A stretch of DNA of 64,000 bases, taken from positions 1,729,501-1,793,500 of the forward strand of contig JACVTC010000012.1 of assembly GCA_016946835.1 (NCBI GenBank). The letters are read 5' to 3'. This document shows positions 1 through 12,509 of this stretch, in pieces. Under the pieces are notes generated by a model. That model worked only from the letters and a program-made list of their open reading frames with translations, was not told where the DNA came from and did not search any database. The DNA is from Neocallimastix lanati (nom. inval.). Lineage: Eukaryota > Neocallimastigomycota > Neocallimastigomycetes > Neocallimastigales > Neocallimastigaceae. The translations under genes and the position numbers were made by a program. Every line of letters starts with the position of its first letter. Position 1 is the stretch's first letter.

Positions 1-121
1 TCATAATATTGTAATGTTCAATAGCACGTTGACCATATTGAGTGTTGGCACGCTTTTTCATTGGAGCTGCCATAACAGCAGTAGCACCAAGAAGAGCAAT
101 AGCGGATCTAATGGATGGCAT
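1..121 (-). CDS. cel48A: GH48 cellobiohydrolase, 5' end only (runs off the window)
   Basis: Reading the minus strand from an ATG at 121, the first 40 codons match the start of the two complete GH48 genes in this window: a hydrophobic signal peptide beginning [12 protein letters not shown], an AAP cleavage region, a KKR motif, and the first residues of the mature enzyme. The reading frame is open to the window edge, so the gene is cut by the window and need not be broken. Over these 121 bases it differs from the plus-strand copy at one position and from the minus-strand copy at 49697 at two. Residue 39 is Ile, as in the plus-strand copy. Its upstream flank, however, matches the 49697 copy. It lies head to head with the gene at 3418. 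The role, inferred from the full copies, is a secreted, dockerin-bearing processive cellulase. Confidence 0.93.
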   Translation of the reverse strand, partial: MPSIRSAIALLGATAVMAAPMKKRANTQYGQRAIEHYNIM

Positions 122-315
122 TTTAATATTTAAATTTTCTTTAATTATCAAAAATAGAAATAAAAAAAGAATAATCACAATAACAATAAGATATTATTAT
201 ACAATAATAATAAGATAAATATTTTTATTTCTTAATAGTTCGTTCCGGCGAACAATTATATTTTTTTATTAAAAATAAAAATTAATATTAAAAAATATTA
301 TATTTTTAATTATTA

Positions 316-350
<35 letters not shown>

Positions 351-1170
351 AAGTACTTTTGACTTTTTATATATTTTAAAAAATATTCATATTTATATGA
401 AATTTTAAAATAATAAATAATATTATAATAAGTATATATATATCTTTCTCTAAAGTAAATTTTTTATTATTATAATTATTATTATTATAATTAATTTTAA
501 TTTAAATTTAATATATACTAAAATGAAATATAAAAAAAAACAAAATGACTTATTAAAATATAAAAAATTAAATTACTTAAAATCTATAAAGATTAAATTA
601 AATTTGAATAATAAAATGTAAAATTTTCAGAAACAAATTTTATTTTCATAATTTAAATATCATTAATTTTCCTTCTTTATCATAAAATAAAGTTTAAAAA
701 AAAAAATAAATAAATTTTAAATAAATGAAATAAAAAATTCTCCATTGAAAAGATATAATATTAAGTTAACATAATAAAAATATATATATATATATATATA
801 TATTGTAAATTTCATAAAACCTTAACTATATATAAATATTCCAAGTTATAATAAAAATAATTTTTTAATAAATAAAATTCATAAAAATTTTAAATATATT
901 TTAGTAAATTAAATTCTTTTTTCTATTTTATTTTTTTCATTTTTTAATTTTAATATTAATAATCAATTAATATATATAATTATATAATAAATTAATAGCA
1001 TTGACATATCTAATAACATGAATTTTTTTTTATGAAATAATTAAATATAAAATTAAATTTATTTTAATTTTATTTTGAATTTTATAAAAATGATAATAAA
1101 TATTTAATTTTTAAACCATATGATTGTATTAACACTAATTAAAAAATATTTAAATTTATTATTGTATTTA
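122..1170. repeat. Duplicated 5' flank of GH48 (paired with 51989-53085)
   Basis: The non-coding DNA upstream of the partial GH48 copy matches the DNA upstream of the copy at 49697. Roughly the first 230 bases are nearly identical, ending after a long poly-A and a shared AAGTACTTTTGACTTTTTAT. Beyond that the match decays but stays recognisable: a TCCATTGAAA block near 740 against 52631, and a shared AACCATATGAT block near 1115 against 53012. The plus-strand copy at 3418 does not share this flank. It is therefore a segmental duplication of at least 1 kb plus the GH48 start. No coding sequence seen. Confidence 0.8.
238..253. promoter_or_regulatory. GC-rich palindromic promoter element, GH48 partial copy
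   Basis: GTTCGTTCCGGCGAAC is a short inverted repeat (GTTCG and CGAAC around TTCCGG) standing out as GC-rich in an AT desert. It lies about 117 bases upstream of the ATG and is conserved exactly, at nearly the same distance, upstream of the copy at 49697. A transcription-factor site is an inference. Conservation alone could reflect recent duplication. Confidence 0.4.
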
Positions 1171-1356
1171 TCAATAAAGAATTATTACAAAAAATATAAA
1201 TAATTTAGTAGCCTAAGTAAAAAAAATTTAAATAATGGTCATATAATGATATATTATAGTCCTTTTAATCTTATTTCTATAAAATTCTAATAATATGAAC
1301 TGCATTTATATAACTTTACTATATATATTATATTTTTATCATATTTAATATAAAAT

Positions 1357-2525
1357 TTGAATCATATTATTATAAATAATTTGACGAAGATTAAGTGGAT
1401 CTTCACTTCCATTACTGAATTTAATTAAATAATAACCATAAAAGAACTTTTCATTTTTGGGACCTAAATCAAGTCTAATTTGAAATTTGGAAAATTTTTT
1501 ATTTTTTACTGAAGCTGAAATATTAAAATTATTAAAAAAAGAAAAATAAAAGCCAAAATAAAATGAATATATATGTGTATATATATTATAATATGTTTAT
1601 AAAAAATTATTTATAAAATATTTAAAAATGAAATAAAAAAAATATTAAGTTATTTTTTTATTTATAAATTTAAAATTTATAAATTATATATACATAATAA
1701 AAAAATATTTCTATCAAAAGTTTTAATAATATTCTTAAAACAAAAAGTAATAAATTCAAATTCAGTGAATGAAGGTGTTACCAAAAAAAGTAAAAAAAGT
1801 AAAAAAAGTTTAAATTATCTTTTCTCATAACATAAACGGTTGGAATGTAATAATCATTAAAAATTTAATTTTAATCAATATTACAATCCCAATAATTATT
1901 TGGATAATGGAAAGTACCAAGAGCTTTTACTCTTTTTTTTCTATAGTAATATTATTATGTATGAAGGAAACGTTAACATTTAAATTACAATTAAACTTTT
2001 CTTTAACATTATCTTCAATATAATTATAAAAAAATAAATATTAAGCAATGGTAAATCAGAATAAAAAAAATATAATAAAAAATAATAATAATTATATTTA
2101 TATATATATAATTAAAATAAAAAAAAAAAAAGTAATAAAAATTCAAAAATAAAATTAGTTTTACTTATATATATTTAAAAAAGAAAGAAAATATATATAT
2201 ATATATATATATAATACAATTTTAATAAAAGAAATATATAAAATTTCAACAATAAATAAGAAAGGTGAATAGAAAAATAAAATTTAACATTATATTATCA
2301 TTATCTAGAACGTTGATAGAACCAATAAAATAAAGTTCATTTACAATTTTGTGAGTTAATTTATATAAGTTTATCCATTATATTAGATACAAATTTGGAA
2401 CAAAAAAAATAGTATTAAACTTAATAATCCTATTGTAAGTTATGACAATTGAAATGTAAACTAAAAGTCCTATTGTAAATTATTCCAATTGAAATGAAAG
2501 CTAAAATTAAGTTTTTATATTACAT
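1357..2525 (-). pseudogene. Decayed CotH-kinase gene (three exon remnants)
   Basis: Read on the minus strand, this aligns in order with the intact CotH gene at 60367. The exon 1 remnant runs about 2525-2290 and includes an aligned ATG followed at once by TAA. Exon 2 is about 2029-1713 and exon 3 runs from about 1524 to 1357. Recognisable peptides include YNYIEDN, ALGTFHYP, NYWD, KFQIRLDLGPKN and EDPLNLRQ, matching YNYIEDN, ALGTFQYP, NHWD, KFQFKLSLGSKN and EDPLNLRQ in the intact gene. Both acceptor AGs (before exons 2 and 3) and the exon 2 donor are lost, and stops and frameshifts are present. The C-terminal two thirds, with the catalytic motif and tail, is missing or too decayed to see, though faint similarity may run on towards 1250. 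It sits between two divergent GH48 copies. Confidence 0.85.
2428..2507. repeat. 40-bp tandem duplication inside the CotH pseudogene
   Basis: Two adjacent 40-base units beginning TCCTATTGTAA (2428-2467 and 2468-2507) differ at several positions. On the minus strand each corresponds to the signal-peptide part of CotH exon 1, so the duplication arose after or during decay of the pseudogene. Confidence 0.75.
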
Positions 2526-3417
2526 GTTTTTATAATTTTAAAAAGCTATTATAATTATATAAAATTTTAATAATAATATTAATAATAATTTTTTTTTATT
2601 AATTTTTAATATATTTTTATTTCTCAAATAATATTAATGATTTTAATATATTAATTATTAAATTTAAATTTTTAGAGACTTAAAAATTATGATATGTTAT
2701 AAAATTATTCTAATAATTAAGTTTTATTTTATTATAACTTTGTATAATTTATAATATATAAAATTAAATAAATTTTATATATTATAAATCAAATAATATA
2801 AATAATATATGTAAATTATTGATAAAAAAGATGTATATATTGGTTTATGATTAATTATACAATTTAAAACATATTTCATATAAAAGATTATGGTAAATTA
2901 ACATTATATTTTAATAAATAGAATATTTTTAATAACTTTAATTATTAAGAAAAATGTATAAATATTGAAATATTTGTAGTTTTAAATTTTATTTAATATA
3001 TTATTGAAATGAATAATTACAATAAATTTTATTAATAAATAAATAAAAAGTAATATGAAGTTATATATACATATATATATATAATTTTGTTATTATTATT
3101 TTAATCATACTTTATATAATCATATTATATATTTAATTATTTCTTTTTATCTATTTTATTAGTATTTTTTTTTTATATAAAAACAGAATTTTTTCTTTTT
3201 TTTATTCAATCTTCATTCTATATTATTTTTTGATTAAATTGTATTTAATTAAAATAATTTAGTATTATTTCTGGAAAATAATTACAAAAAAAAAAAAAAA
3301 GAAAGAAAGAAAGAATTAAATATTTGAATTCAATTCAATTCCTATTATTGAATAATAAAAATTTTCTTTTTAAACATTTTTTTTTAAAAAAAAATTAAAC
3401 TATCAATAGAAATAAAA
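2526..3417. other. AT-rich upstream region of GH48 plus-strand copy
   Basis: Very AT-rich, with poly-A near 3286 and poly-T tracts. No coding segment or RNA gene seen. It does not resemble the flank shared by the other two GH48 copies and lacks their palindromic element. Promoter signals cannot be placed because TATA-like strings are everywhere. Confidence 0.6.
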
Positions 3418-5709
3418 ATGCCATCCATTAGATCTGCTATTGCTCTTCTTGGTGCTACTGCTGTTATGGCAGCTCCAATGAAAAAGCGTGCCAACACTCA
3501 ATATGGTCAACGTGCTATTGAACATTACAATATTATGACTGGTAATGGTTCATACAGATCTGAATATTTCTCACCAGAAAATGTTCCATATCACTCTGTT
3601 GAAACTCTTATGGTTGAAGCTCCAGATCAAGGTCACGAATCTGTTTCTGAAACCTATTCCTTTTGGGTTTGGTTAGAAGCTGTTAATGGAAAGCTTACTG
3701 GTGATTACTCTGGTGTTGAAACAGCTTGGAAATACTTAGAAAAGCACATGATTCCAGATAATAAAAACCAACCAGGTAACAACAAATACAATGCAGCTGC
3801 TCCAGCAACTTATGCTCCAGAAGATGATGATATTGAGAATTATCCAGCTCAACTTGTCTTCCAAGATGGTATTGTTGGTCAAGATCCAATTGCTAAGGAA
3901 CTTCAACAAGCTTATGGTACTTGGGATATCTATGCTATGCATTGGATTATCGATGGTGATAATTGGTATGGTTATGGTCAACAAGGAGATGGTAGAAGTA
4001 AGCCATCATTCATTAACACTTTCCAACGTGGTCCATCTGAATCCACTTGGAAGACCGTTCCACATCCATGTTGGGAAACCATGAAGTGGGGTGGACGTAA
4101 TGGATTCTTAGATCTTTTCACAGGAGATAACAGCTACTCTAAGCAATGGAGATACACAGCAGCACCAGATGCTGATGCTCGAGCCATTCAAGCTGCTTAC
4201 TTTGGATACATTTGGGCTCAAGAAGATGGTTATGATCTTTCTTCAGTTGCTTCTAAGGCAGCTAAGCTTGGAGATTACTTACGTTATGCTCAATACGATA
4301 AGTATTTCAAGAAGATTGGTAATTGTATCGGTTACCAACAATGCCAAGCTGGACGTGGTAAGAATTCAGCTCATTATCTTATCTCTTGGTACTTTGCTTG
4401 GGGTGGAGGTTTACAAGGTGATTGGGCATGGAGAATTGGTTCATCTCATACTCATACTGGTTACCAAAATCCATTAGCTGCTTGGGTTCTTTCTACTGAA
4501 CCAGCCTTCAAGCCAAAGGGTGCTACTGCAGTTATGGATTGGGCTACTTCATTAGATCGTCAATTAGAATTATTCAGATGGTTACAAACTTCAGAAGGTT
4601 GTATTGCTGGAGGTGCCACTAACTCATGGCAAGGTCACTACGCTCAACCAGATAGTGACATTACCACTTTCTATGGTATGTACTACGATTGGCAACCAGT
4701 TTATCACGATCCACCATCCAACAATTGGACAGGTATGCAAGGTTGGGGTATGGAACGTGTCTGTTCTCTTTACTATGTTTCTGGTAATGAAAAGGCAGGA
4801 AAGATTTGTAGAGATTGGGCTAAATGGGTCAAGAATACTACCCGTGTTAATGGTGGAGAAATTGTTCATGCCACTAACTTAGAATGGTCAGGTAATCCAG
4901 ATCAATGGAAGGCTTCTGACTTTGATAAGAGTAATCGTAATGCTTCTCTTCATGGTACTGTTTCATCAGAAGGTACTGATCTTGGATCAATTGCTTCTAT
5001 CACCAAGGGTTTATTATGGCTTTCTATGAAGGATCAAGATCAAGAAGGTCTTAGACTTGTTGTTGATGTTATGGATGCCATGGAAAACTACAAGGATAAT
5101 CTTGGTTATGCCACTGAAGAAGCTCGTCTTGATTACTCTAAGTTTGGAGATGAAGTTTACATTCCATACGGATGGACAGGTAAGAATGCTCAAGGTGCTA
5201 ATCTTAGAAATGGTAATACTTTCATTGACATTCGTCCAAAGTACAAGCAAGATCCAGAATGGGCACAAGTTGAAAACTTCCTTAATGGAGGTGATGCTCC
5301 AACCTTCACTTACCACAGATTCTGGGGTCAAACTGAAATTATGGTTAACAATGGTCTTTTAGATATTTATGATGTTCCATCTATGCTTGGTGATGTCCCA
5401 AATCCAGGACCAAGTCCAAGTCCAAGTCCAGCTGGTACTTGTTCAGCTTCTATTACTAGACAAGGTTACAAATGTTGTAAGGCAGGTTGTTCAGTTGTTT
5501 ATAGTGATGAAGATGGTGACTGGGGAGTTGAAAACAACGAATGGTGTGGATGTGGTAAGACAGCAGCCCCAACTAATAAATGTTCAGCCTCTATTACTTC
5601 TCAAGGATATAAATGCTGTTCATCATGTGGAGAAGTTTACTTTGAAGATGGAGATGGCAAGTGGGGAGTTGAAAATGACGAATGGTGTGGTATTCCATTA
5701 AATTGTTAA
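3418..5709 (+). CDS. cel48A: GH48 reducing-end cellobiohydrolase with two fungal dockerins
   Basis: Intron-free gene of 763 codons. Residues 1-19 form a signal peptide ending in AAP. Residues about 25-660 are a GH48 catalytic domain with the family block [17 protein letters not shown]. By family comparison the glutamate of its SET triplet (Glu78) is the expected catalytic acid, and the aromatic-rich segments [11 protein letters not shown] and [12 protein letters not shown] fit the substrate tunnel. A Pro/Ser linker ([12 protein letters not shown], from 662) leads to two dockerins at about 675-713 and 722-763, each with paired cysteines, a W-G-V-E-N core and EWCG. GH48 enzymes cut cellobiose processively from cellulose reducing ends; fungal dockerins tether enzymes to the cellulosome scaffold. 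Lack of introns and closeness to bacterial GH48 fit the known bacterial origin of gut-fungal GH48. It differs from the 49697 copy at only four residues: I39V, M373K, D412N, T520I. Codon use is GC-richer than in the housekeeping genes. Confidence 0.97.
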   Translation: MPSIRSAIALLGATAVMAAPMKKRANTQYGQRAIEHYNIMTGNGSYRSEYFSPENVPYHSVETLMVEAPDQGHESVSETYSFWVWLEAVNGKLTGDYSGVETAWKYLEKHMIPDNKNQPGNNKYNAAAPATYAPEDDDIENYPAQLVFQDGIVGQDPIAKELQQAYGTWDIYAMHWIIDGDNWYGYGQQGDGRSKPSFINTFQRGPSESTWKTVPHPCWETMKWGGRNGFLDLFTGDNSYSKQWRYTAAPDADARAIQAAYFGYIWAQEDGYDLSSVASKAAKLGDYLRYAQYDKYFKKIGNCIGYQQCQAGRGKNSAHYLISWYFAWGGGLQGDWAWRIGSSHTHTGYQNPLAAWVLSTEPAFKPKGATAVMDWATSLDRQLELFRWLQTSEGCIAGGATNSWQGHYAQPDSDITTFYGMYYDWQPVYHDPPSNNWTGMQGWGMERVCSLYYVSGNEKAGKICRDWAKWVKNTTRVNGGEIVHATNLEWSGNPDQWKASDFDKSNRNASLHGTVSSEGTDLGSIASITKGLLWLSMKDQDQEGLRLVVDVMDAMENYKDNLGYATEEARLDYSKFGDEVYIPYGWTGKNAQGANLRNGNTFIDIRPKYKQDPEWAQVENFLNGGDAPTFTYHRFWGQTEIMVNNGLLDIYDVPSMLGDVPNPGPSPSPSPAGTCSASITRQGYKCCKAGCSVVYSDEDGDWGVENNEWCGCGKTAAPTNKCSASITSQGYKCCSSCGEVYFEDGDGKWGVENDEWCGIPLNC

Positions 5710-6143
5710 GTTATTTAAATACTAAGCACAATCTCAAAGGATTAAAATTATTATCATAAAAAATACAATATGTTCAATAAAAAATAAAAAATAAAAAACA
5801 AAATAAGAGAAATTAAAAAAAAAAATAAAATAAAATAAAAAAAAAGTAATTCAAAAGATTTATTACTATAGATAATAAAATTGATTAATAAAAAAACTTA
5901 TAAAATAAAGATAAAACTTTATAAATAAAAAATAAAAAATAAAAAGATTAAGAATAAAATAATATATATAAAAGATAAATAAATAAATAAATGTAAAAGA
6001 AAAGAAATTCTTTTTTTGTTTATAAATATTGTGTTTCGACTCTTTTTATTAAATATTTTTTTTTTTTTGAAAAATAATTGTGTGATATATAATTTTTTTA
6101 TTATTATTGAAAAAATTGAAATTATAAAATTATATCTAAAAGT

Positions 6144-6179
<36 letters not shown>

Positions 6180-6685
6180 TAGAATAATAATATATAAATG
6201 ATATTTTATATGATGAAAATTTCGTAATAATATTTCATTAAATAATTTTTGTATAAGAATTAAATTTTAATTATTTAATCTTATAATACGTTATTATTTT
6301 TATCAAATTATTATTATTATTATTATTATATATCATATTATATACAAATTGTCAATATGTATATGTGAATATTGTATATGACCTATTAAAACTTTTATAA
6401 TAGTACTAATATGCAAATTTACTTAAAAATATTGACCTATACAAATATTATATAACTTTTTATAAAAGTTATAAATAAATAGGTTCTTGGAAGGTCAAAA
6501 AAAAATTTACTATTATTCTATTTTTAATTTATTATTAAAAAAAAAAAAAAAAAAAAAGCTATTTCTAATTTTAGAAATTTTTATTTAATTCATTTTAAAT
6601 TTTTATAAGAATTAAAAAGTGCTTAAAGAGTTTCTATATAATATCAAAAAAAATAATAAAAATAATAGGTAGGTCGATTCATTAT
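5710..6685. other. AT desert downstream of GH48
   Basis: AT-rich sequence with a roughly 30-base poly-A run near 6145 and an (ATT)n run near 6308. The apparent open frames are homopolymer artefacts. The 3' flank of GH48 is unlike that of the copy at 49697 from the stop codon onward. Confidence 0.6.
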
Positions 6686-6977
6686 TGTTAAGATTCCTCA
6701 ATCCTCAATAAGCAATATAAATCTATTATATAAAAATATATTAAGTTTATCACTTCTCTATCCTCCTTCCAGACCTAGTATATGCTTCCATATAATTGGC
6801 TTCCTATATCCTCCGTAGCTGTCCTTCTCACAACAATAGAATAGAACTCGGGTCTATTCCTTTCAGATATACTTTAATATACAATAATTTCTCTAATATC
6901 CTTAGTATAATTTAATATTTTTCAAGGATAGCGCAATATTCAGTTCAGGAATAGTCTTTTATAAAATTAAGGTAACA
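6686..6977. mobile_element. Possible solo LTR (GC-richer island)
   Basis: A 292-base stretch bounded by TGTTA and TAACA sits in a patch (about 6655-7065) clearly richer in G and C than its surroundings, with pyrimidine-rich text such as CTATCCTCCTTCCAGACC. TG...CA ends with short inverted repeats are typical of Ty1/copia LTRs. No matching 5-bp target duplication is seen and no second copy occurs in the window, so the call is tentative. A decayed exon or a structured RNA remain alternatives. Confidence 0.3.
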
Positions 6978-8521
6978 TTCTCGTATCTCATAATAGAAAT
7001 ATAGGTTGAATATTGGGAGCCGTATTAGATTTAAGAAGTTATTACAAACCTACTCTTATGATTGCATTTTTGAATATCTGAAAATTCCATAAATTATATA
7101 AATAATATATTTAAATTTAAATATAATATTTTAAAAATGTTATTTTATTGTCATATTCTAATTCTTAATCTTATTTAAACATAATACAGTTACAATTAAA
7201 GAAAACATTTAAATTTTGTAATATAAGTATTATGGATATTACAATTAAAAAATCGTTTTAAATTTTATATAATTATTATATATATAGCATTAAATTTTAA
7301 AAAATAGAAGTTTCTTCTTGTATTGTAAATTTGAATTTATTCTTAAAAATATGTTCAAACTTAAAAACACTAATAAATATAAATAAATACATAAATAAAT
7401 AAATACATAAATAATTAATTAATTAATTACATAAATAAATAAATAAAAATAAATATTTTTTACATTAAGTGCTTAAAAAATAATTTTATTAACTTTAGTT
7501 TCTATTTTATTAAACTTGTTACTTTATTTTTTATTTATTAATTTCAATATTAAATTATATATATATTAACTAGTTTTTGTTGGTATGAAATAAATATTAA
7601 TAATAAATATTGAAATATAAAATGTTAATATATCCTATACACAACTGATAATTACAACAAAAAAATTTTTTATAAAAAAAAAATATTTAAAGTTTTAAAA
7701 AATAAAAAAATAAAATAAAATAAAAATTATGAATAATTCCGAGAATTATATTAAATATGATAAAAATAAAAAAAAATAATAAAAATAAAAATAAAAATAA
7801 AAATTAAAAAAAAAAATTACATAATAGTTAATTAAAATTTTACAATTTATTATAAATTTATTTTAATACAATTTCCTTTTTTGTACAAACAAAATTTATA
7901 TATTTGAAAATAAAAAAAAATTTTAGTAATAAAATTATATAAAAATATATAGGAAGATTTTAAATTATAAGCATAAAATATATAATAATTAATATGTGAA
8001 TATAATATAATATATTAACTTTTAATAATTTTTTTATTTTCTATTTTAAAAAAAAAAAAAATTTTTAGAACTTAGCAAAATCTAAATTTCTTTTAATTGT
8101 TATTGAAATTTATGTAGATACTATCTATTTATATATATATGTTATATTTTTTCTTTTTCTTTTAACTTTTTATTTTTATTTTTTTTCTTTTTTTAAATAT
8201 TTTTAATGTAATTTGTAATCCATAACTATTATTATTATTAATACTTTGTTTTATTTAAATTTTAACGATACATCCTAACTTTTAAATAGAAATTAATATT
8301 TTTAAATATATATATTTATATAATCTATTTTTTATTTATATAATTACTGTAATTTTATTTTATAATTACTTAATTAATCTAATTTGAATTTAGTGGCTAT
8401 TTAGTAAATCTATATAAATATATTATATAAAAGTAGAAGATTTGTTATTATTTAGCCATTTATCATTATTTAAAAAACAATTGATATTTAATATAATTTT
8501 TATTTTATTTTATTTTATTTT

Positions 8522-8566
<45 letters not shown>

Positions 8567-8657
8567 AATTGAATTCCTTGAAATAATAATTAAAAAAAAA
8601 ATAAAAGAAATTTAATCTTTATTCAATTTTATTAGGGATAATTAAAAAAAAAAAAAA
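6978..8657. other. AT desert upstream of the REEP-like gene
   Basis: After the tail of the GC-richer island (to about 7065) there is only AT-rich DNA: a degenerate (TAAA)n tract at about 7378-7450, (TTTTA)n near 8500, and a poly-A run of about 38 bases at 8526-8562. No coding segment or RNA gene recognised. Confidence 0.6.
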
Positions 8658-9435
8658 ATGCTTAATTATTTGCAACATATAATAAGGTAATTTAATATAT
8701 AATTATTTTTATTTTATATATTATATATTTAAAACATTAATATTAAAATTTTTATATATAAATATATTAATAACAAAGTTTGGGTGCACTTTATTTATAC
8801 CCATCATATCGCTCATATAAGGCATTGGATAGTAAAAATTTTACTGATGCCCAAGAATGGCTTTGCTATTGGTAAATATATTACTATATATAATCCTTTT
8901 AATCATAAATGAATTTATAAGCTAATACATATATATATTTTGTTAACATTATTATAATTTATTTTATTAAAATTATTATTATATATAATAATAAATATTT
9001 AAAAAGGATTTTAATTGGTATTTTGACTATTCCTTTATTAATTTCAAATTCAATTTTAAATTGGTAAGTAAAATAAAAGTATTTTTTTTTATATAATAAT
9101 GTAATGTTAATAATATTATTAATTTATAAATTATAAAAAAATTAAATAGGTTTCCATTTTATTATGAATTAAAATTGTTATTCAGTTTATGGTTGATTTT
9201 CCCAAAAACGAAAGGTCATTTAACATTATTTTATAATTATGTTGTTCCATATATGGATAAATTTAATGTAAAAGTTGATATATATTCTCGTGATATATCA
9301 GTTAAGAGTAAGAAATATGCGGAATTAGCCTGGCAAAAAGGTATTGAAATTGCTCAAGTTAAATTTGCTGAAGTTCTAACAAAGGTAATATTATTTATAT
9401 AATAAAAATAATAAAATATATTTGATAACAAAAAC

Positions 9436-9493
<58 letters not shown>

Positions 9494-10745
9494 TTATTAA
9501 TAATATATTATAACAATAATATAATGTTAACGAAATTAGTATTATAATTATTAGTATAATGAAATCAATGAACAAATAAATAATTTATATTAATATTATT
9601 ATATTTATTTATATAATAAATATTAGGGACCATCTGCACTTTTAGATTTTAAAAGTATATCCTTAATTATTGGAAATAATCAAGCAAATAATAATAATAA
9701 TAATAATAATAATGGAGTCTCTATTAGGGAAATTACTGATGATGAAGAATCTTTCAATAATGATGATTATTCTGAAAATAATCATGGTCAAAAAAAAGAA
9801 GGTGATGAAATCAAATCTAATCAAATAATACTTAAAAAAAAACGTTCAACACCATCAAATTCAAATATTAAGAAATTTAGTATTGAATCAAAGCAATCTA
9901 ATCTAGTTAATGATGAAAGCAAAGATATTAAAAAAAAAAAAAGTGCAAATAAAATGAGTAATGAAATTACAAATAATAAAAGAAGTAAAGATATTAAGAA
10001 GAAAATAAGTGTTAATAAAATAAGTAATGAAGTAGATGGTAATAAGAAAAATAAAGATATTAGGAAAAAAAGAAATGTTAGTAAAGCGAATAACGAATTT
10101 GATGAAATAAACAATGAAACTAATTATCAATCTCCAAATTTTAAAAAAAATGATATGAATAGGAGAACATTTTCAAATTCACCATATTCACAACCTTATT
10201 CGATGGATTATAATATCAATAACGATAAGGAATTAAAAAAAAATAAAAAGAATAATGAAAATGAAAATGATGAAAATAATACAAAATTTGGAAAAGGAAA
10301 TAATAATATATTATTTATGAATATGATGTCAAATCAAAGACCAGGTCCAGGAGGTATGATGGGCATCAGTGATGTCTATTCTAGTGAAAGTGATGATCTT
10401 CCTTCCAATAACTCTAATTCCAATGATGAGGGTAATTATTATGAAAATGAAGAAATTGAGGAAAATTATAATTATAATAAAAATAATTTAACTTTTGGAG
10501 AAGATAGTCCCAGGAAAAATATCAACAAAGTAAATCAACGTTCCATGAAAGATAATTATTATTATGATATTGGTTTAACTCAAGATGATGATACTGTTAT
10601 TGATAATGATATGGAAAATGAAACTAATAATTATTCAAATCATCAAAGAAGAAAAGTTAGATCAAACATAATTGATAATAGAGAGCAACCTGATATAAAT
10701 TATCAACAAAGCTATTTTACCAATTTTAATTCATTTTTACATTAA
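8658..10745 (+). CDS. REEP/Yop1/HVA22-family ER membrane-shaping protein with long charged tail
   Basis: Five exons with consistent phases: 8658-8686, 8779-8871, 9007-9063, 9150-9384, 9627-10745; 510 residues. Residues 1-110 match the TB2/DP1/HVA22 domain. A short N-terminus leads into LYPSYRSYKALDSK, then EWLCYW, a hydrophobic hairpin (about 42-60), then the family signature WFPFYYELKLLF and LIFPKTKG. A following amphipathic region (about 95-138) resembles the C-terminal helix of REEPs. These proteins bend or shape ER tubules by hairpin insertion. The short N-terminus is closer to REEP1-4 than to REEP5/Yop1. The remaining 370 residues, in one exon, are Asn/Lys/Glu-rich and low complexity, with a poly-Asn run and three 22-residue repeats. 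This tail is far longer than usual and its function is unknown. The start is the first ATG, in good phase with exon 2. Confidence 0.88.
9918..10115 (+). repeat. Three 66-bp coding repeats in the REEP-like tail
   Basis: Three consecutive 66-base units encode 22-residue repeats of the pattern (S/N)KDI(K/R)KK...NK.SNE, basic then acidic. Divergence increases towards the third. They look like an internal tandem expansion under loose constraint. Confidence 0.7.
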
Positions 10746-10906
10746 TTAATAAAAAAATTTATCTAAATTTATAAATATATTTAATAAAAAAATTAATAAT
10801 AATAAAACAAAATAATAGAAAAAATAAAAAAAAAAAAGTAAAAAAATAGAGGGCAAAATAAATATATAAATTATATTGTAGATTTGGGCATAAATTAACA
10901 AAATAA

Positions 10907-10937
<31 letters not shown>

Positions 10938-11212
10938 TTAAAGGAAAATTACTATAATTATTTAATTGTATTGATTTATATATAAAAATAAATAAATATA
11001 TTATACAAATATTCATATTATTTTATTATAGATAATCAAATCATTAGTTGAGAAAAGAAAAAATATTAAATTATTTATATATATATTAATAAAAAGTATA
11101 ATAGAAAAAAAAGATTATATATATATATAAAATAAATATTGAATTTTTTTTTTTTCTCAAATGAAAATAATTTGTATATATATTTATTTTTAGACATAAA
11201 TCAATATAATAA

Positions 11213-11250
<38 letters not shown>

Positions 11251-11289
11251 TATTATTATTATAATAATATTATTATACTTATTATTATA

Positions 11290-11323
<34 letters not shown>

Positions 11324-11861
11324 TAAAAGAGTTTCATTTTGATACCAAACAGAGTTAACATTTAAACAGATTTGAAAAAGAAAAAAAGATGAATGCGTTG
11401 CATTTGGCATGTGGCTTTTCTCAATGTGGCTTTTAATTATTGCAATTTAATGCCATAAATTTTTTTAATATTTTTTAATATAATTTTTTAATATAATAAA
11501 TAAATAATAATCAGATTTATAAATAAATGTGTTTTTACTTAATCATTTTGCTACTTAATTAATATTAATTTATTTATAATTTAAGTATTTAAATTTAAAT
11601 AATAAAAATAAATAGTAAATAATCATATGTGAAACAATTAATAATGACCAATTTTTGAAATTTTTAAAATACTTTTAATAATTCCAATTTTTATAATTTT
11701 TTAAATAATTTTTATTTTATAACACTATAGAACATACAACAAATACTATATCAGAATCTTTCAATAATTATTTAAGTCATTTATTTTCAAAAAAAAAAAC
11801 TTTTTATTTTTAAATTAATATAGACATTAAAAAAAGTAAAGTCTTTATCTTATTATAAATA

Positions 11862-11898
<37 letters not shown>

Positions 11899-12177
11899 GG
11901 AAAAACTGGTGAAATCAATATTTTAATTGAATAATACAAAACTATGAAATCCAAATTAATTGATAATGGAAGACCTAGAAATGATATGGTTGAATTATGG
12001 ATTAAATGTTTAATTAATTGAAATAATATAAATACTGATTTTATTTATAATAAATGCCAGAGTAATTAAAATGAAAAAAGATGAACAGAAATTCTTGTCG
12101 TACATAATTATTATTTATTAAAATTTCATCATAATTGTTTAAAATTTTAATAGTTTTTAAAAATACAATTTATGAAA

Positions 12178-12208
<31 letters not shown>

Positions 12209-12509
12209 TTAAAATAATATCTTTATCATTAAATATTTCTAATTAATTATTTTATTAATATTTTTTATTTTAATATTTTTATTAATAATTTTTATACCCA
12301 TTTCACTAATTTTATGAATACTATAAAATTAATTAATATGAAGGTCTAAAACTTTAATAAAAAATTTTATTTTTGAATAATAGTTTATATTTAATATAAA
12401 GATTAATTCTTTTTTAAAAAGAATATCTTTTTTATATTATAAACTTTTTTAATTTTTAAATATGTATATATTTTTTCTTTATTCTATATATTTTTTATAG
12501 ATTTCAAGA
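10746..12509. other. AT desert with a possible coding relic near 11944
   Basis: AT-rich with several long poly-A and poly-T runs (about 10910, 11218, 11290, 11863). At 11944-12015 a small open frame of 23 codons (start MKSKLIDNGRPRND, containing VELWIKC) has less biased composition and is followed by stop-broken coding-like text to about 12100. It may be a decayed gene or transposon fragment. The family is not recognised. Confidence 0.4.

Noticed and set aside
1357-2525. Repeat-induced point mutation as cause of CotH decay
   Set aside because: Changes are AT-ward but mixed with indels and a tandem duplication; no clear CpA-type bias can be judged by eye.
3695-5701. Several open frames of 60-110 codons overlapping the GH48 gene on both strands
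   Set aside because: They are shadows of the GH48 reading frame; the same ones recur at the second copy with changes at synonymous sites.
5919-6201. Open frames rich in Lys/Phe/Ile
   Set aside because: Made from poly-A/T and AT repeats; no family features.
10759-11361. Antisense Phe/Tyr-rich frames downstream of the REEP-like gene
   Set aside because: Poly-T tracts translated as Phe runs; composition matches non-coding DNA.
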